Part shown: positions 32,036 to 40,876 of the stretch, one piece after another
Layout of the letters: the number at the start of each line of letters is the position of its first letter
How positions within the stretch are numbered: the stretch's first letter is position 1
NCBI GenBank assembly: GCA_041492185.1
Contig: JBGPWL010000006.1
Span: 26,477-90,476, forward strand
From: JAOAPY01 sp041492185
GTDB lineage: Bacteria > Acidobacteriota > Blastocatellia > Pyrinomonadales > Pyrinomonadaceae
Direction of reading: 5' to 3'
Length of the DNA stretch: 64,000 bases
Position numbers and translations under genes: made by a program
The notes under the pieces: model-generated
What the model was told of the DNA's origin: nothing
What the model saw: only the letters and a program-made list of their open reading frames with translations
Database searches by the model: none

Positions 32036-35000
32036 TTAGAACTCAACAGGCTTGCGCGTCGTTAACGTCGGCGCGTTCCAGGTTCGCAGCTTCTCATTCC
32101 ATTGCGGAATCGTATCGCTGATGAATTTGTTAAGCTCGGTCATCCGTTCGCGAAACTCCGGCTCAAGCTCTTTCAAATAATCGCGCTGGGCCGCGGTTGG
32201 CGCACCGTTGAATCCGTCAACCGTGCCGAAGATCCCGCCGAGTCTCTCCAGCACGCGCGCGCCTCCCGGCAATCCCAGCGTCTGATCCGGAGTGGTGGCG
32301 ATCTTGTTTTCGACTTCTTCAACCTGCTTTTGATAATCCGCGAGTGCCTTCATCAATTCCTTGTCCGGCTCTTTGTTAAGCGCCTTGACTGTTGTCTCAG
32401 TATGTTTCAATTGTTCTTTGACGCTGTCGAGGTAACGCAGCGCAATGTTCGCCGCGCTCTGCATGTCGCGCAGCCTCGTTAAAAGTTCCAGTTGCGCGCG
32501 CAGACTATCGCCGGGCACATTGACCATTCCATCGAGTCGCACCTCAACCGTTTGATCGTACGTCTTTCCGCCGACGGTCAATCGCACGGTGTAGACGCCC
32601 GGCAAAACTTGTGGCCCGCGCGGCCCGCCGCCAAACGCCGTCTCTTCGTCACTCGGCGGACGCCGCAGCTCCGGACCAGTGAAGCGCAAGTCCCACGCGA
32701 CGCGGTTCAGGCCTTTTTCTTTTGCCGGCTTTTGCAATTCCGTAATCACCTTGTTGCCTTCGCCGAGAATCTGAATTTTGAAAGTACTCTTCTCGTCGAG
32801 TTTGTCTTTCAAGTAATAAGTGATCAGCGCGCCGTACGGCGGATTTGGCCCCGTGAAGATTTTGTCGCCATTACCATAACGCGTGAAGCGTTGAGTAAAG
32901 CGCAGCGCCGGACGAATTGGAAACAAGTGCGCGTTGCTACTGAGAATCTCGCCGGACATCTGTTGGATCGGCGACGCATCGTCAAAAATCCAGAAGCTGC
33001 GTCCGTGCGTTGCGAGAATCAGATCGTTATCTCGGGGGTGAACGAGGATGTCGTGAATGGAAACGTTCGGCAGATTCTTCAAGTTGAGCGCGAACCAGTC
33101 TTTGCCGCCATTGTAAGAAGCATAAAGACCGATCTCAGTTCCCGCATACAGCAGATTCGGATTTTTTGGATCCTCGCGCACGACCTGCACGTAAGCTTTA
33201 GAGGGCAGGTCTCCGGCAATGCCAGCCCAGGTTTTTCCGCCGTCGGTGGTCTTGAAAATGTAAGGACGAAAATCGTCAAACATATGGCGTTCAAAAGAGA
33301 CGTACGCCACCTGCGCGCTCGTTCGCGACAACTCGATATGCGAAACCGGCGAGTTCGCCGGCAAGCCGACGTTGCCCACGATGTTGCTCCAGTTCTTTCC
33401 GCCGTCAGTGGTGACTTGCAGATTTCCGTCGTCGGTGCCGGCCCAGATCATTCCTTTTTGAAGTGGAGATTCTGCGAGCACGATGATCGTCGTGTAATAC
33501 TCAGCCGTCGAATTTTCAAAAGCGATTGGTCCGCCGGCATCCTTCTGTTTTTCCTTATCGTTAGTAGTTAGGTCTGGGCTGATCTGCTCCCAGGTTCTCC
33601 CGAAGTCGGCTGATTTGAAAACCACGTTGCCGCCGAAGTAGACCGTGTTCTTGTCGTGAGGCGAAAGGATCAGCGGCGAGTTCCAGTTGAAGCGATATTT
33701 CTCACCGAGCGGTGGCCCGCCTCCGCTGCTGCGGCCCCACGGATTCACACTCTGCTGCTCGCGTGTGCGCATGTCAGTGCGCACGATGCTGCCGCCTTGC
33801 GATTCTGACAAGTAGAGATCCGGATCGTCCGGATGATTGATGATGTAAAAGCCGTCACCGAAATTCACCATGCGCCAGTCGTCATTCATGATTCCGGCGG
33901 GCTCGCGCGTTCGCGCTGGTCCGGCCCACGAACCGTTGTCCTGCAAGCCGCCCATGATGTTGTAGAACGGCTGACGATTGTCGGCATGGACCTGATAGGG
34001 TTGCCCGAGCGGAATGTTGTAAACCGGCTCCCATGTTTCTCCGCCGTCATAAGTCACCGCGATGCCGCCGTCTTCACCCACCCAAATTCGTTTTGGTTTC
34101 TTCGGATCGAGCCAGAACGCGTGATAGTCAATATGCGTCCGGCCTGTTATGGAGCGAAAAGTCTTGCCGCCATCGATTGAAGAAAACAGAGTCGAGGCTA
34201 CGGCGAAAACGTGATTCTCGTTTGTGGGATCGACGCGCACCCGCGTGTAGTAGAAACCGCGTGAGACAATGTTGGGTTGCTTCGAAACCATCTTCCACGT
34301 CTCGCCGCGATCGTCCGAGCGATAAAGGATTCCCTCTTTCGCTTCCACGATCGCGTAGACAACGTTCGCGTTGCTCGGCGCCACGCGCACGCCGATGCGC
34401 CCGATCAATTTCGGCAGGCCGTTGGTGAGTTTCGTCCACGTGCGGCCGGCGTCGATCGATTTGTACAGGCCGCCCTTCTCGCTCCCGCTGTGAAACGTCC
34501 AGGGCTTACGCTCAAAGCTCCACATGCCGGCGTAAAGAATGTTTGGATTAGTCGGATCGATTTCGAGATCCGAGCAGCCGTGCTGATTATCGATGTAAAG
34601 AGTCTTCGTCCAGGTCTTGCCGCCGTCCGTGGTCATGAAGACGCCGCGCTCTTCATTGGGAGCGAACGCGTGTCCGACTGCAGCGACATAAACGACGTCC
34701 GGATTCTGCGGATTGATGACGATTGCGGAGATATGTTCGGTTTCCCTGAGACCCATGTGTTGCCAGGTCTTGCCGCCGTCAACCGTTTTGTAAATGCCAT
34801 CGCCGAAGGAAACAGTGTTGCGCGTATTCGATTCGCCGGTGCCGACCCAGACGACGTCCGGATTGCCGGGTTGCACCGCGATGTCGCCGATCGATATCGT
34901 GCCCTGGCGCTCGAAGATTGGTTTCCAGGTCGTTCCGGCGTTCGTCGTCTTCCATAGTCCGCCCGAGGCGGTTGCGACATAGACGATGTTCGGATCTCCC

Positions 35001-35197
35001 GCGACTCCTTCAACGTCGTCCGTGCGCCCTCCCATGATCGCCGGACCGATGCTGCGCCACTCGAGCCGCTCGAAAGCGCGTTCGAGTGGAGACTTGGCTT
35101 CATCTTCTCTAGGGTTCGATTGTGCGACGACTCGGATTGCGCTTTGGTACAGAATAAAGAGCACACAAAAACCGATAACGAATTTGCTTCGCGGCAT
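32036..35197 (-). CDS. Large exported BNR/VPS10-type propeller protein
   Basis: A 1053-residue protein with a signal peptide (FVIGFCVLFILYQSAIRVVA). Repeated Asp-box/BNR motifs recur through the first ~720 residues (for example SASGGLWKTTNAGTTWKP-type S-x-D-x-G-x-T-W; TVDGGKTWQHM, TTDGGKTWTKT, SIDAGRTWTKL). They form one or two sortilin/VPS10-like propellers. The last ~330 residues are a mixed domain with a helical end. Such proteins are common in Acidobacteriota and often called glycosyl hydrolases, but no catalytic residues prove that. AGGAG lies 7 nt before the ATG. Confidence 0.85.
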   Translation of the reverse strand: MPRSKFVIGFCVLFILYQSAIRVVAQSNPREDEAKSPLERAFERLEWRSIGPAIMGGRTDDVEGVAGDPNIVYVATASGGLWKTTNAGTTWKPIFERQGTISIGDIAVQPGNPDVVWVGTGESNTRNTVSFGDGIYKTVDGGKTWQHMGLRETEHISAIVINPQNPDVVYVAAVGHAFAPNEERGVFMTTDGGKTWTKTLYIDNQHGCSDLEIDPTNPNILYAGMWSFERKPWTFHSGSEKGGLYKSIDAGRTWTKLTNGLPKLIGRIGVRVAPSNANVVYAIVEAKEGILYRSDDRGETWKMVSKQPNIVSRGFYYTRVRVDPTNENHVFAVASTLFSSIDGGKTFRSITGRTHIDYHAFWLDPKKPKRIWVGEDGGIAVTYDGGETWEPVYNIPLGQPYQVHADNRQPFYNIMGGLQDNGSWAGPARTREPAGIMNDDWRMVNFGDGFYIINHPDDPDLYLSESQGGSIVRTDMRTREQQSVNPWGRSSGGGPPLGEKYRFNWNSPLILSPHDKNTVYFGGNVVFKSADFGRTWEQISPDLTTNDKEKQKDAGGPIAFENSTAEYYTTIIVLAESPLQKGMIWAGTDDGNLQVTTDGGKNWSNIVGNVGLPANSPVSHIELSRTSAQVAYVSFERHMFDDFRPYIFKTTDGGKTWAGIAGDLPSKAYVQVVREDPKNPNLLYAGTEIGLYASYNGGKDWFALNLKNLPNVSIHDILVHPRDNDLILATHGRSFWIFDDASPIQQMSGEILSSNAHLFPIRPALRFTQRFTRYGNGDKIFTGPNPPYGALITYYLKDKLDEKSTFKIQILGEGNKVITELQKPAKEKGLNRVAWDLRFTGPELRRPPSDEETAFGGGPRGPQVLPGVYTVRLTVGGKTYDQTVEVRLDGMVNVPGDSLRAQLELLTRLRDMQSAANIALRYLDSVKEQLKHTETTVKALNKEPDKELMKALADYQKQVEEVENKIATTPDQTLGLPGGARVLERLGGIFGTVDGFNGAPTAAQRDYLKELEPEFRERMTELNKFISDTIPQWNEKLRTWNAPTLTTRKPVEF

Positions 35198-35366
35198 GAT
35201 TAATCTCCTGAAGTAAGCTAACAGCAGACTGTTTTAGGGCTGCCCAAGATTCGGGCCGCACAGTTTACCACTGCGCGCCGGAAATCCAAGCGGGTTTCTG
35301 GCAGAGTCTCGTGAGTGCTAGAATGCTCGCGCTGATTCTAGTCGGAAGTGATCCGTGAGGTTAACC

Positions 35367-35591
35367 ATGGAAGCAAGAGATTTCATTGAAGTTGATTCCG
35401 AAAAGATGAGCGGTGCGCCAGTCTTCATTGGAACGCGTGTGCCGATTAAGAACCTGTTCGATTGTCTCGAGGGTGGTGACAGCCTTGAAGAGTTCCTTGA
35501 CCAATTTCCCACCGTCACACGTCAGCAAGCTCAGGGCGTGCTCGAACTATCACGCGAAACTCTGCTCGCTGATTATGAAATTGCTGCTTGA
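35367..35591 (+). CDS. DUF433 antitoxin-like protein
   Basis: A 74-residue DUF433 protein starting at ATG 35367 (GAGG 6 nt upstream; a GTG at 35355 is also in frame). GAPVFIGTRVPIKNLFDCLE and FLDQFPTVTRQQAQGVLEL are the DUF433 core. This family pairs with DUF5615 PIN-like toxins as a type II toxin-antitoxin system. The next gene starts inside its end (17-nt overlap) as such a toxin, but is truncated. Confidence 0.8.
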   Translation: MEARDFIEVDSEKMSGAPVFIGTRVPIKNLFDCLEGGDSLEEFLDQFPTVTRQQAQGVLELSRETLLADYEIAA

Positions 35592-35793
35592 TGAGTGTGT
35601 CACCCGCTACCTCACGCCGGACCTGCGTGAACACGGAGTTCACACGGTCGACGAAGCGGGGTTCAAGGGTCTGAAAACACGGTCTAAGGTCTTTCATCAA
35701 TCATTGCCCTGTCGAAGTTCTTGCGGACATTTCGAGTCCTGGAGAGGAGGGGATATCAAGGAGAACGTTCGCGCAGTGGGTCGGGTTCTTTAG
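35575..35793 (+). pseudogene. Truncated DUF5615 PIN-like toxin
   Basis: ATG 35575 overlaps the DUF433 gene end. MKLLLDECVTRYLTPDLREH and VHTVDEAGFKGLK match the start of DUF5615 toxins. From about base 35665 the similarity stops: the VTVDxN strand and C-terminal domain are absent. Instead there are ~43 unrelated codons ending at TAG 35791-35793. The toxin lost its C-terminal half and is probably inactive, leaving the antitoxin as an orphan. Confidence 0.65.
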
Positions 35794-36136
35794 ATTCGCT
35801 AAGGTACGCGTCACCCCCAGTTTCCTTTTCGGGAAACAAAGCAATCACTTGAGTATTACCTTCATTTGCTAATTCGCGGACTAGCTTCCGATAAAACTGG
35901 GCGCTCTCGGTGCAGTACCTGCAGTCCTTCTTGAGGGCGAGCACTAGTGTGCGATCCGCCTTCGTCCAATCTACGCCCTTGATCGTTAACCTCGCGTGAG
36001 GAGCAATTTTGTAATCCGCGGGTTTGACGAAGTATAACTTCTTAACCGCGACGCCGCAGAATAACAGTGCTGCAGACAGAATTGCATAGTTCAGAACACG
36101 TTTAAGTTTCTTTGTCGCAGAAGGTTGGTCTGGCAT
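35756..36136 (-). pseudogene. Membrane-anchored thioredoxin-like protein, C-terminally truncated
   Basis: A 126-codon frame with an N-terminal TM helix (LNYAILSAALLFCGVAV). A thioredoxin-like start follows, with LVLALKKDCRYCTESAQFYR carrying the CxxC motif (CRYC) and VIALFPEKETGGDAYL. The later strands and cis-Pro loop are missing; the frame ends about 20 residues after them in unrelated sequence (ending LRERSP). Its 3' end overlaps the end of the truncated DUF5615 gene, so the two breaks are adjacent and were likely made by one deletion. Confidence 0.65.
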
Positions 36137-36160
36137 TGCAGGAGAGCAAAATTCATCTAT

Positions 36161-38266
36161 TCAGCGAAACTGCTTGGGATTCTCAACACGGCCTTTTCCC
36201 TCTTTGTCGATTACGAAGTAGAAGGTGAGTTTGCCGCGAATACTAACAGGTTTTCCCTCCTGCGTTCTGCTAGGTACAAATTTCCACCGCTTCACTGCCT
36301 CCACTACCGCCTCGCCGATGCTCTTAGCCGGTGCCTCCAAAACAACGACGCTGGTCACCTCGCCTTTACCATCATATTGTACTTCAACAACTGCAACGCC
36401 TTGCTGTTGCTTCCCAAGTGCTTCCTGCGGGTACAAGGGCATATAAGTTTTGGAGGCCGACTTCCGGATACCGTCCTCACCCACCCGAATGGCCTGTTCA
36501 TTCTGTAGATTGTTCTTCGGCAGTCTTTCGAGAAGTGCTGTAGCAACCTCAACAAATGCTTGGCTGCGTAAGTCCTCATTCCGAAAGTCCTCTGCTCTAG
36601 CGATCCCGGAGTCAAGGTCCATAGATATCACAGCGCGAAACGCACTGTTGAAGCGAAACTCGATATTGCCTCTATTCAGCGGAAATCTTGCCTTCAACGG
36701 ACCCGTCTGGACACTGTCCGCCCAGTCAATCGCGGCAAAAGCCGCTTCGTCGAATGAATTGAAATCCTTTATGGCGTCAGCCAAGACGAACTGAGTTGCC
36801 TGAGAATGCAAGTCTGCCAGTTCAGCCGCCGCGATAAGCGTAAGGAAAGGGCGCCGAACTTCGGTCAAAGAGCGAGCTGTTTTAAGCGCCGCCTCCACAG
36901 CTTCCTCAGCTTGCGCTGCTTGTCCGATCTTGGCTTTTGTCCGCGCAATGGAAAGAAACAAGATTGATCGCTCAATGCATTCAGGAAGTCTTTTAGCGAC
37001 TGCCTCAGCGTCCGCCACCTTTTTAGGGTTCTGCTTAATTGACCAAGCAGCCTCGCCAAAGTCTATGACCGCATCGAGCTGCCGACTCGCATCTTGATCG
37101 GCAATTCTGCTACTGGCAGTCCGAGCAGTCTTGAAATCGTTTCTGAGCCAAGCCCAAAGCGTTAGATCAAGATACGCCGCGTCTCGCCCTTCCTGATTTG
37201 GTTTCTTTTCGGCATTCGCCAGTCTTTCCTCAGCATTAGAGGCAGCAGCGGTAATGTACTTGTACGCCGAATCATCCCTTAGGTTTGATGGAACGCCTGA
37301 CATTAAACCCGACATCGCAGTTTCGATCGGTGCTGCAAGATCTGGCGCTATACTTCTCGCTTTAGGTAGCAACAGATATGCAAGCGTATAACTGAATTGC
37401 TTCTGATCATCTTCGGAAACCGCGCGCAAGAGAATGGTCCCGGCAGTGGCGAGATAGGCTCGAACCAGCGATAGGGGGACGCCCGGACGCTGAACGGCTA
37501 TGTTGGGCACAAGAATGTCGCCGACTCGTGTAACTGCATAATTATCCGAGTCAAGCAGGTTCGGAGCGGTGAAAAGGTAAATCCCAAGCGCGTGAAACGA
37601 TGTTACATCAACCGCTGGTTGTCCACCTAGGTAAGATACCGCTCGAAGGAAGAGTTGATCAGCGCTGGCAGCGTCAGTCTTTCGTAGCGCCAACAGGAAG
37701 TCCAGAAAGGCTGGACTGATGTTTCCTTGCAAGCTACGGTCGGCGAACTGAACGGCCAGATGCGGATCCCCATCGAGCAAAGAGAGGGCAGTGCCCATAT
37801 TCATTTCGCTCCGCGCTCTCGGATCTTGTTCGCCCTCATTTCTTTGTATGGCATCATCAATTAGTTGCTTCGCCCAATTAGCGTCTCTTCGAGCTATGAT
37901 GGCAAGCACACCCCGGCGTAATGATGATAATACCCTTGTGTTGTCACGACCTCCTTGCCCGGAAGCAAGTGTCAGACCTTTTTCAAACAGCATTCGAGCA
38001 TATGGTTCATCATAGTCCCAGAGCGCATTGGCAAGTCGAGCAACCCCTAGAGCTTTCACCTTGACGTTGTTGATGGCTAGCGTCTTTTCAGCCAAACTGT
38101 GCACAAGGTAGATGACTTCACTACGATCCCGTTTGGCACCTTCAATCTGTTCAGACTGCGGTCGCGAGGAAAGCAACAGGAAACTAGAAAGCTCTGGTCC
38201 TGCCTGTTGACCCAAGCGAGGTATATACAAGGAGAGAAGGAGTAGGAGTACCGTTGAACCCTTCAT
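36161..38266 (-). CDS. Helical solenoid protein with C-terminal TonB_C domain
   Basis: A 701-residue protein with a signal peptide. A long helix-rich region (~30-590) looks like TPR/solenoid repeats (LANALWDYDEPYARMLFEKG and others). The TonB C-terminal domain (~600-700) shows YPQEALGKQQQGVAVVEVQY, then VKRWKFVPSRTQEGKPVSIR. There is no TM helix plus Pro linker as in TonB; the domain is probably used as a periplasmic interaction module, a pattern common in Acidobacteriota. AGGA precedes the ATG. Role unknown. Confidence 0.75.
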   Translation of the reverse strand: MKGSTVLLLLLSLYIPRLGQQAGPELSSFLLLSSRPQSEQIEGAKRDRSEVIYLVHSLAEKTLAINNVKVKALGVARLANALWDYDEPYARMLFEKGLTLASGQGGRDNTRVLSSLRRGVLAIIARRDANWAKQLIDDAIQRNEGEQDPRARSEMNMGTALSLLDGDPHLAVQFADRSLQGNISPAFLDFLLALRKTDAASADQLFLRAVSYLGGQPAVDVTSFHALGIYLFTAPNLLDSDNYAVTRVGDILVPNIAVQRPGVPLSLVRAYLATAGTILLRAVSEDDQKQFSYTLAYLLLPKARSIAPDLAAPIETAMSGLMSGVPSNLRDDSAYKYITAAASNAEERLANAEKKPNQEGRDAAYLDLTLWAWLRNDFKTARTASSRIADQDASRQLDAVIDFGEAAWSIKQNPKKVADAEAVAKRLPECIERSILFLSIARTKAKIGQAAQAEEAVEAALKTARSLTEVRRPFLTLIAAAELADLHSQATQFVLADAIKDFNSFDEAAFAAIDWADSVQTGPLKARFPLNRGNIEFRFNSAFRAVISMDLDSGIARAEDFRNEDLRSQAFVEVATALLERLPKNNLQNEQAIRVGEDGIRKSASKTYMPLYPQEALGKQQQGVAVVEVQYDGKGEVTSVVVLEAPAKSIGEAVVEAVKRWKFVPSRTQEGKPVSIRGKLTFYFVIDKEGKGRVENPKQFR

Positions 38267-38391
38267 CGCAGGATCCTATGATTACGTTTGAGTCAGTTCG
38301 TCGATCTTGGGTTGACTCTTTAAGCCAATTTCACTTTGCCCCTGCCTCAGCATAAGCCATGCGTGCAAGAGCGAGTCATGCTAGTTCGTCT

Positions 38392-38628
38392 TCAGTAGGG
38401 CAGCCCGCAACTCTCGCCAAGGGAACAGGAGCAGGTCTCCTGGTCAGGAACGCAGATCTCGGCTCCTCTAGGAACTTGCTGACATCCTACGCAGAGCCCA
38501 CCGGAGAGTGGCACACACCTCTCACAGGCGCTGGCGGTTCTCTGCGGTACCGCAAAATAAACTGATAAGAAAACGAGCGAGGCTAGAATCAACAGCCGGA
38601 GCTTTACTTGTCGTAAGAGTTTAGACAT
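38392..38628 (-). CDS. Small Cys-rich exported peptide
   Basis: A 78-residue ORF with a strong Shine-Dalgarno (AAGGAG, 8 nt before ATG). It has a clear signal peptide (LLILASLVFLSVYFAVP) and eight Cys in a mature part of ~45 residues (pattern CxxC, CxxC, then CxxxxxCxC and C). A secreted disulfide-bonded peptide is likely. No family recognised; it lies next to the TonB_C solenoid gene on the same strand. Confidence 0.65.
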   Translation of the reverse strand: MSKLLRQVKLRLLILASLVFLSVYFAVPQRTASACERCVPLSGGLCVGCQQVPRGAEICVPDQETCSCSLGESCGLPY

Positions 38629-38804
38629 CGAGGGTTCTCCTTGAGTGTAAGTTAAGAACTTAAGGTGGCATCATCCACAACGCCATGCCTCATTGAATAC
38701 CGGTATCTGTAGATCAACTTGCCGAAAAAGTCAATAGGCAGAATCCTTAGGTCCTCGTCTTGAATACTTTGCCTGGAAGTGAAACTCGATTAATCTCTGG
38801 AGTC

Positions 38805-39455
38805 ATGAACACTTTTCCTGTTACCGATCGCACAACACTCAAACGTCTGCCAAAGCGCGGCGTTTATGATCGCGAGGTGGTCTACGCCATCCTCGATGAA
38901 GGCTTCATCTGTCACGTCGGCTTTGCGGTTGATGGCCGGCCGTTTGTGATCCCGACGGGCTACGCGCGCGTTGAAGACAAACTGTACATTCACGGCTCGC
39001 AGGCCAGCCGCATGCTGCGCACGCTCGCGCAGGGCATTGACGTGTGCGTCACGGTGACGCTGGTTGATGGTCTCGTGCTGGCGCGTTCCGCGTTTCATCA
39101 TTCAATGAACTACCGCTCGGTCGTCGTGTTTGGCAAAGCGTCCGCCGTTGATGACCGCGAAGAGAAGTTAGCGGCTTTGCGCGCTCTCTCTGAGCAGATG
39201 ATTCCGGGCCGCTGGGATGACGCGCGCAAACCGAATGAGCAGGAACTTAAAGCGACAACTGTTCTCTCGCTGCCGCTCGTTGAAGTGTCTGCGAAAGTGC
39301 GCACTGGGCCGCCGCTTGATGACGAAGAGGATTATGAACTTCCAATCTGGGCCGGCGTTGTCCCGTTGCAACTGTTGGCTGCCGCGCCTGTTTCCGACCC
39401 ACGATTGCCAACGGATATTCAGCCGCCCCGTTATGCGAGCGATTACCATCGCTGA
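38805..39455 (+). CDS. Pyridoxamine 5'-phosphate oxidase family / flavin-binding protein
   Basis: A 216-residue protein from ATG 38805 (an upstream in-frame TTG at 38760 would add 15 residues). The beta-barrel start RGVYDREVVYAILDEGFICH and the VIPTGYARVEDKLYIHG segment match the PNPOx-like FMN-binding fold (HugZ/nitroreductase-resistance type). The PLVEVSAKVRTGPPLDDEED stretch is the usual tail of this COG3467-like group. It probably binds FMN; substrate unknown. Confidence 0.8.
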   Translation: MNTFPVTDRTTLKRLPKRGVYDREVVYAILDEGFICHVGFAVDGRPFVIPTGYARVEDKLYIHGSQASRMLRTLAQGIDVCVTVTLVDGLVLARSAFHHSMNYRSVVVFGKASAVDDREEKLAALRALSEQMIPGRWDDARKPNEQELKATTVLSLPLVEVSAKVRTGPPLDDEEDYELPIWAGVVPLQLLAAAPVSDPRLPTDIQPPRYASDYHR

Positions 39456-39476
39456 GTCTGATCGATAGGAGCTGCC

Positions 39477-39710
39477 ATGCCGAGAAAGCGTCGGAAGAAG
39501 CATTCAGTCAAAGCGCACCTTCAGGTCATGGAGTTGGCGCGGGCGGGCTCGTCGCTGGATCTTGAAATCTATGCGTCGAAGCAGAAGATCGGCACGCTGA
39601 TCATCGGGCGCGGCTCGCTCTACTGGTACGGACGCAATCGTACGAATCGAAAGCGAATCTCCTGGACCAGATTTGCCGACATGATGGATGAGCTGGCGTA
39701 CGGAAAGTGA
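39477..39710 (+). CDS. Small basic conserved protein
   Basis: A 77-residue protein with AGGAG 6 nt before the ATG. It starts with a very basic run (RKRRKKHSVK) and contains KIGTLIIGRGSLYWYGRNR, then SWTRFADMMDEL. This resembles a group of small unannotated proteins seen beside unrelated genes in Acidobacteriota. The basic N-terminus suggests nucleic-acid binding. It follows the flavin-binding gene closely and ends 1 nt before the convergent dehydrogenase gene. Function unknown. Confidence 0.65.
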   Translation: MPRKRRKKHSVKAHLQVMELARAGSSLDLEIYASKQKIGTLIIGRGSLYWYGRNRTNRKRISWTRFADMMDELAYGK

Positions 39711-39711
39711 T

Positions 39712-40815
39712 CTATCGCGGATCGATCAAAGCCTTGATCACGCGTCCTGAGGAAACGTCGGCGAGCGCGTCATTTGCGTGCGTCAGATCGTAACGAGAGA
39801 GTTTTGTTTGTAGTAGGGACCACGGCGCAGAGCGCACCGGATCAGAAATAATTTGCGCGCCGCGGTAGAAATGAGAAAAGTCGGATCCCCAGCAGCCGCG
39901 CACATCCAAATGCTTCTTGTTCAGATCGAGATGCGGATTGAAAGCAGCCTCATTGGCTAATGGGCCGTGATCAGTGTACTGGCCCACGATCACCGTACGA
40001 CCAGCATCTCGTGTGAAGCGCATGGCCTGGACCACCGCGACGGGCGCGCCCGTGGCTTCGATGGTCACATCCGCGCCGCGTCCGCCTGTTTGTTCTAATA
40101 CCCATCGCAGTCGTTCTTGTTCGTTGTGCGTTTCGATGTTTAGCACAGCGGCCGCACCTGCGTCTAAAGCAGCAGCAAGACGATGCTCCGGCGCGCCGAT
40201 ACACAGCACGCGCAACGCGCCACGCATCAACGCCAGAATGATCGCGTTGATGCCGACTGGCCCCGAACCGAGCACAAGCACCGTGTCGCCCAGCGCGATC
40301 TCGCCACGCTCGACAGCATGAAGCGCGGTTGGCAGCGCGCAACCGCCGGCCATGAAACGTTCCGGATCGGCATCGAGACGAATGCAACGCGTGCCGGGCT
40401 TAAGATAAACCTGCTGTGCCCAGCCGCCACACAGTCCATCCTCAAGACCATAGGTGATGCCGTAGACTTTTCGTTGAGGGCAGCGCGTAGTGGCCTTTGC
40501 GACCAGACAATACCAACAAGCGTTGCACGTCCGGTGTACGTCGAGAAAAGTAATGCAATCGCCCTCGCGAAACGGTTGGCCTTCGATGTCGATTAGCTGG
40601 CCGCGAATTTTGCTGAGACGGCCAACCGAAACGTGTCCGGGAATCAGAGGGTAGGGAACACCTTCCAAACGGCCTGCTTGAAGGTGAACGTCCGTGCCGC
40701 AAACTTCCGAAAGCTCGACGTCGAGGAGCGCCGAGTCAGGCTCCAGGTCGGGAATTGGAACCTCGCGCACTTCAACCGGCGCATTTGGTTTTGGAATGAC
40801 AGCGGCTAGAGGCAT
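39712..40815 (-). CDS. Zinc-dependent MDR-family alcohol dehydrogenase
   Basis: A 367-residue medium-chain dehydrogenase/reductase. The catalytic-zinc Cys is in LSEVCGTDVHLQAG, followed by LIPGHVSVGRL, where the usual GHE is GHV. A structural-zinc Cys cluster is present (CNACWYCLVAKATTRC), and the NAD(P) Rossmann motif is VLVLGSGPVGINAIILALMR (~185). MDR enzymes oxidise alcohols or polyols with NAD(P); the changed GHE Glu may alter zinc coordination. Substrate unknown. Confidence 0.85.
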   Translation of the reverse strand: MPLAAVIPKPNAPVEVREVPIPDLEPDSALLDVELSEVCGTDVHLQAGRLEGVPYPLIPGHVSVGRLSKIRGQLIDIEGQPFREGDCITFLDVHRTCNACWYCLVAKATTRCPQRKVYGITYGLEDGLCGGWAQQVYLKPGTRCIRLDADPERFMAGGCALPTALHAVERGEIALGDTVLVLGSGPVGINAIILALMRGALRVLCIGAPEHRLAAALDAGAAAVLNIETHNEQERLRWVLEQTGGRGADVTIEATGAPVAVVQAMRFTRDAGRTVIVGQYTDHGPLANEAAFNPHLDLNKKHLDVRGCWGSDFSHFYRGAQIISDPVRSAPWSLLQTKLSRYDLTHANDALADVSSGRVIKALIDPR

Positions 40816-40876
40816 TGGCGGTGACTATCCGCAGATTACGCAGATTACGCAGAAACAACTGGCAAACAACAACGGA

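Noticed and set aside
32492..33571. Long plus-strand frame opposite the BNR-propeller gene
   Set aside because: Antisense to a well-supported 1053-residue protein; a codon-bias shadow.
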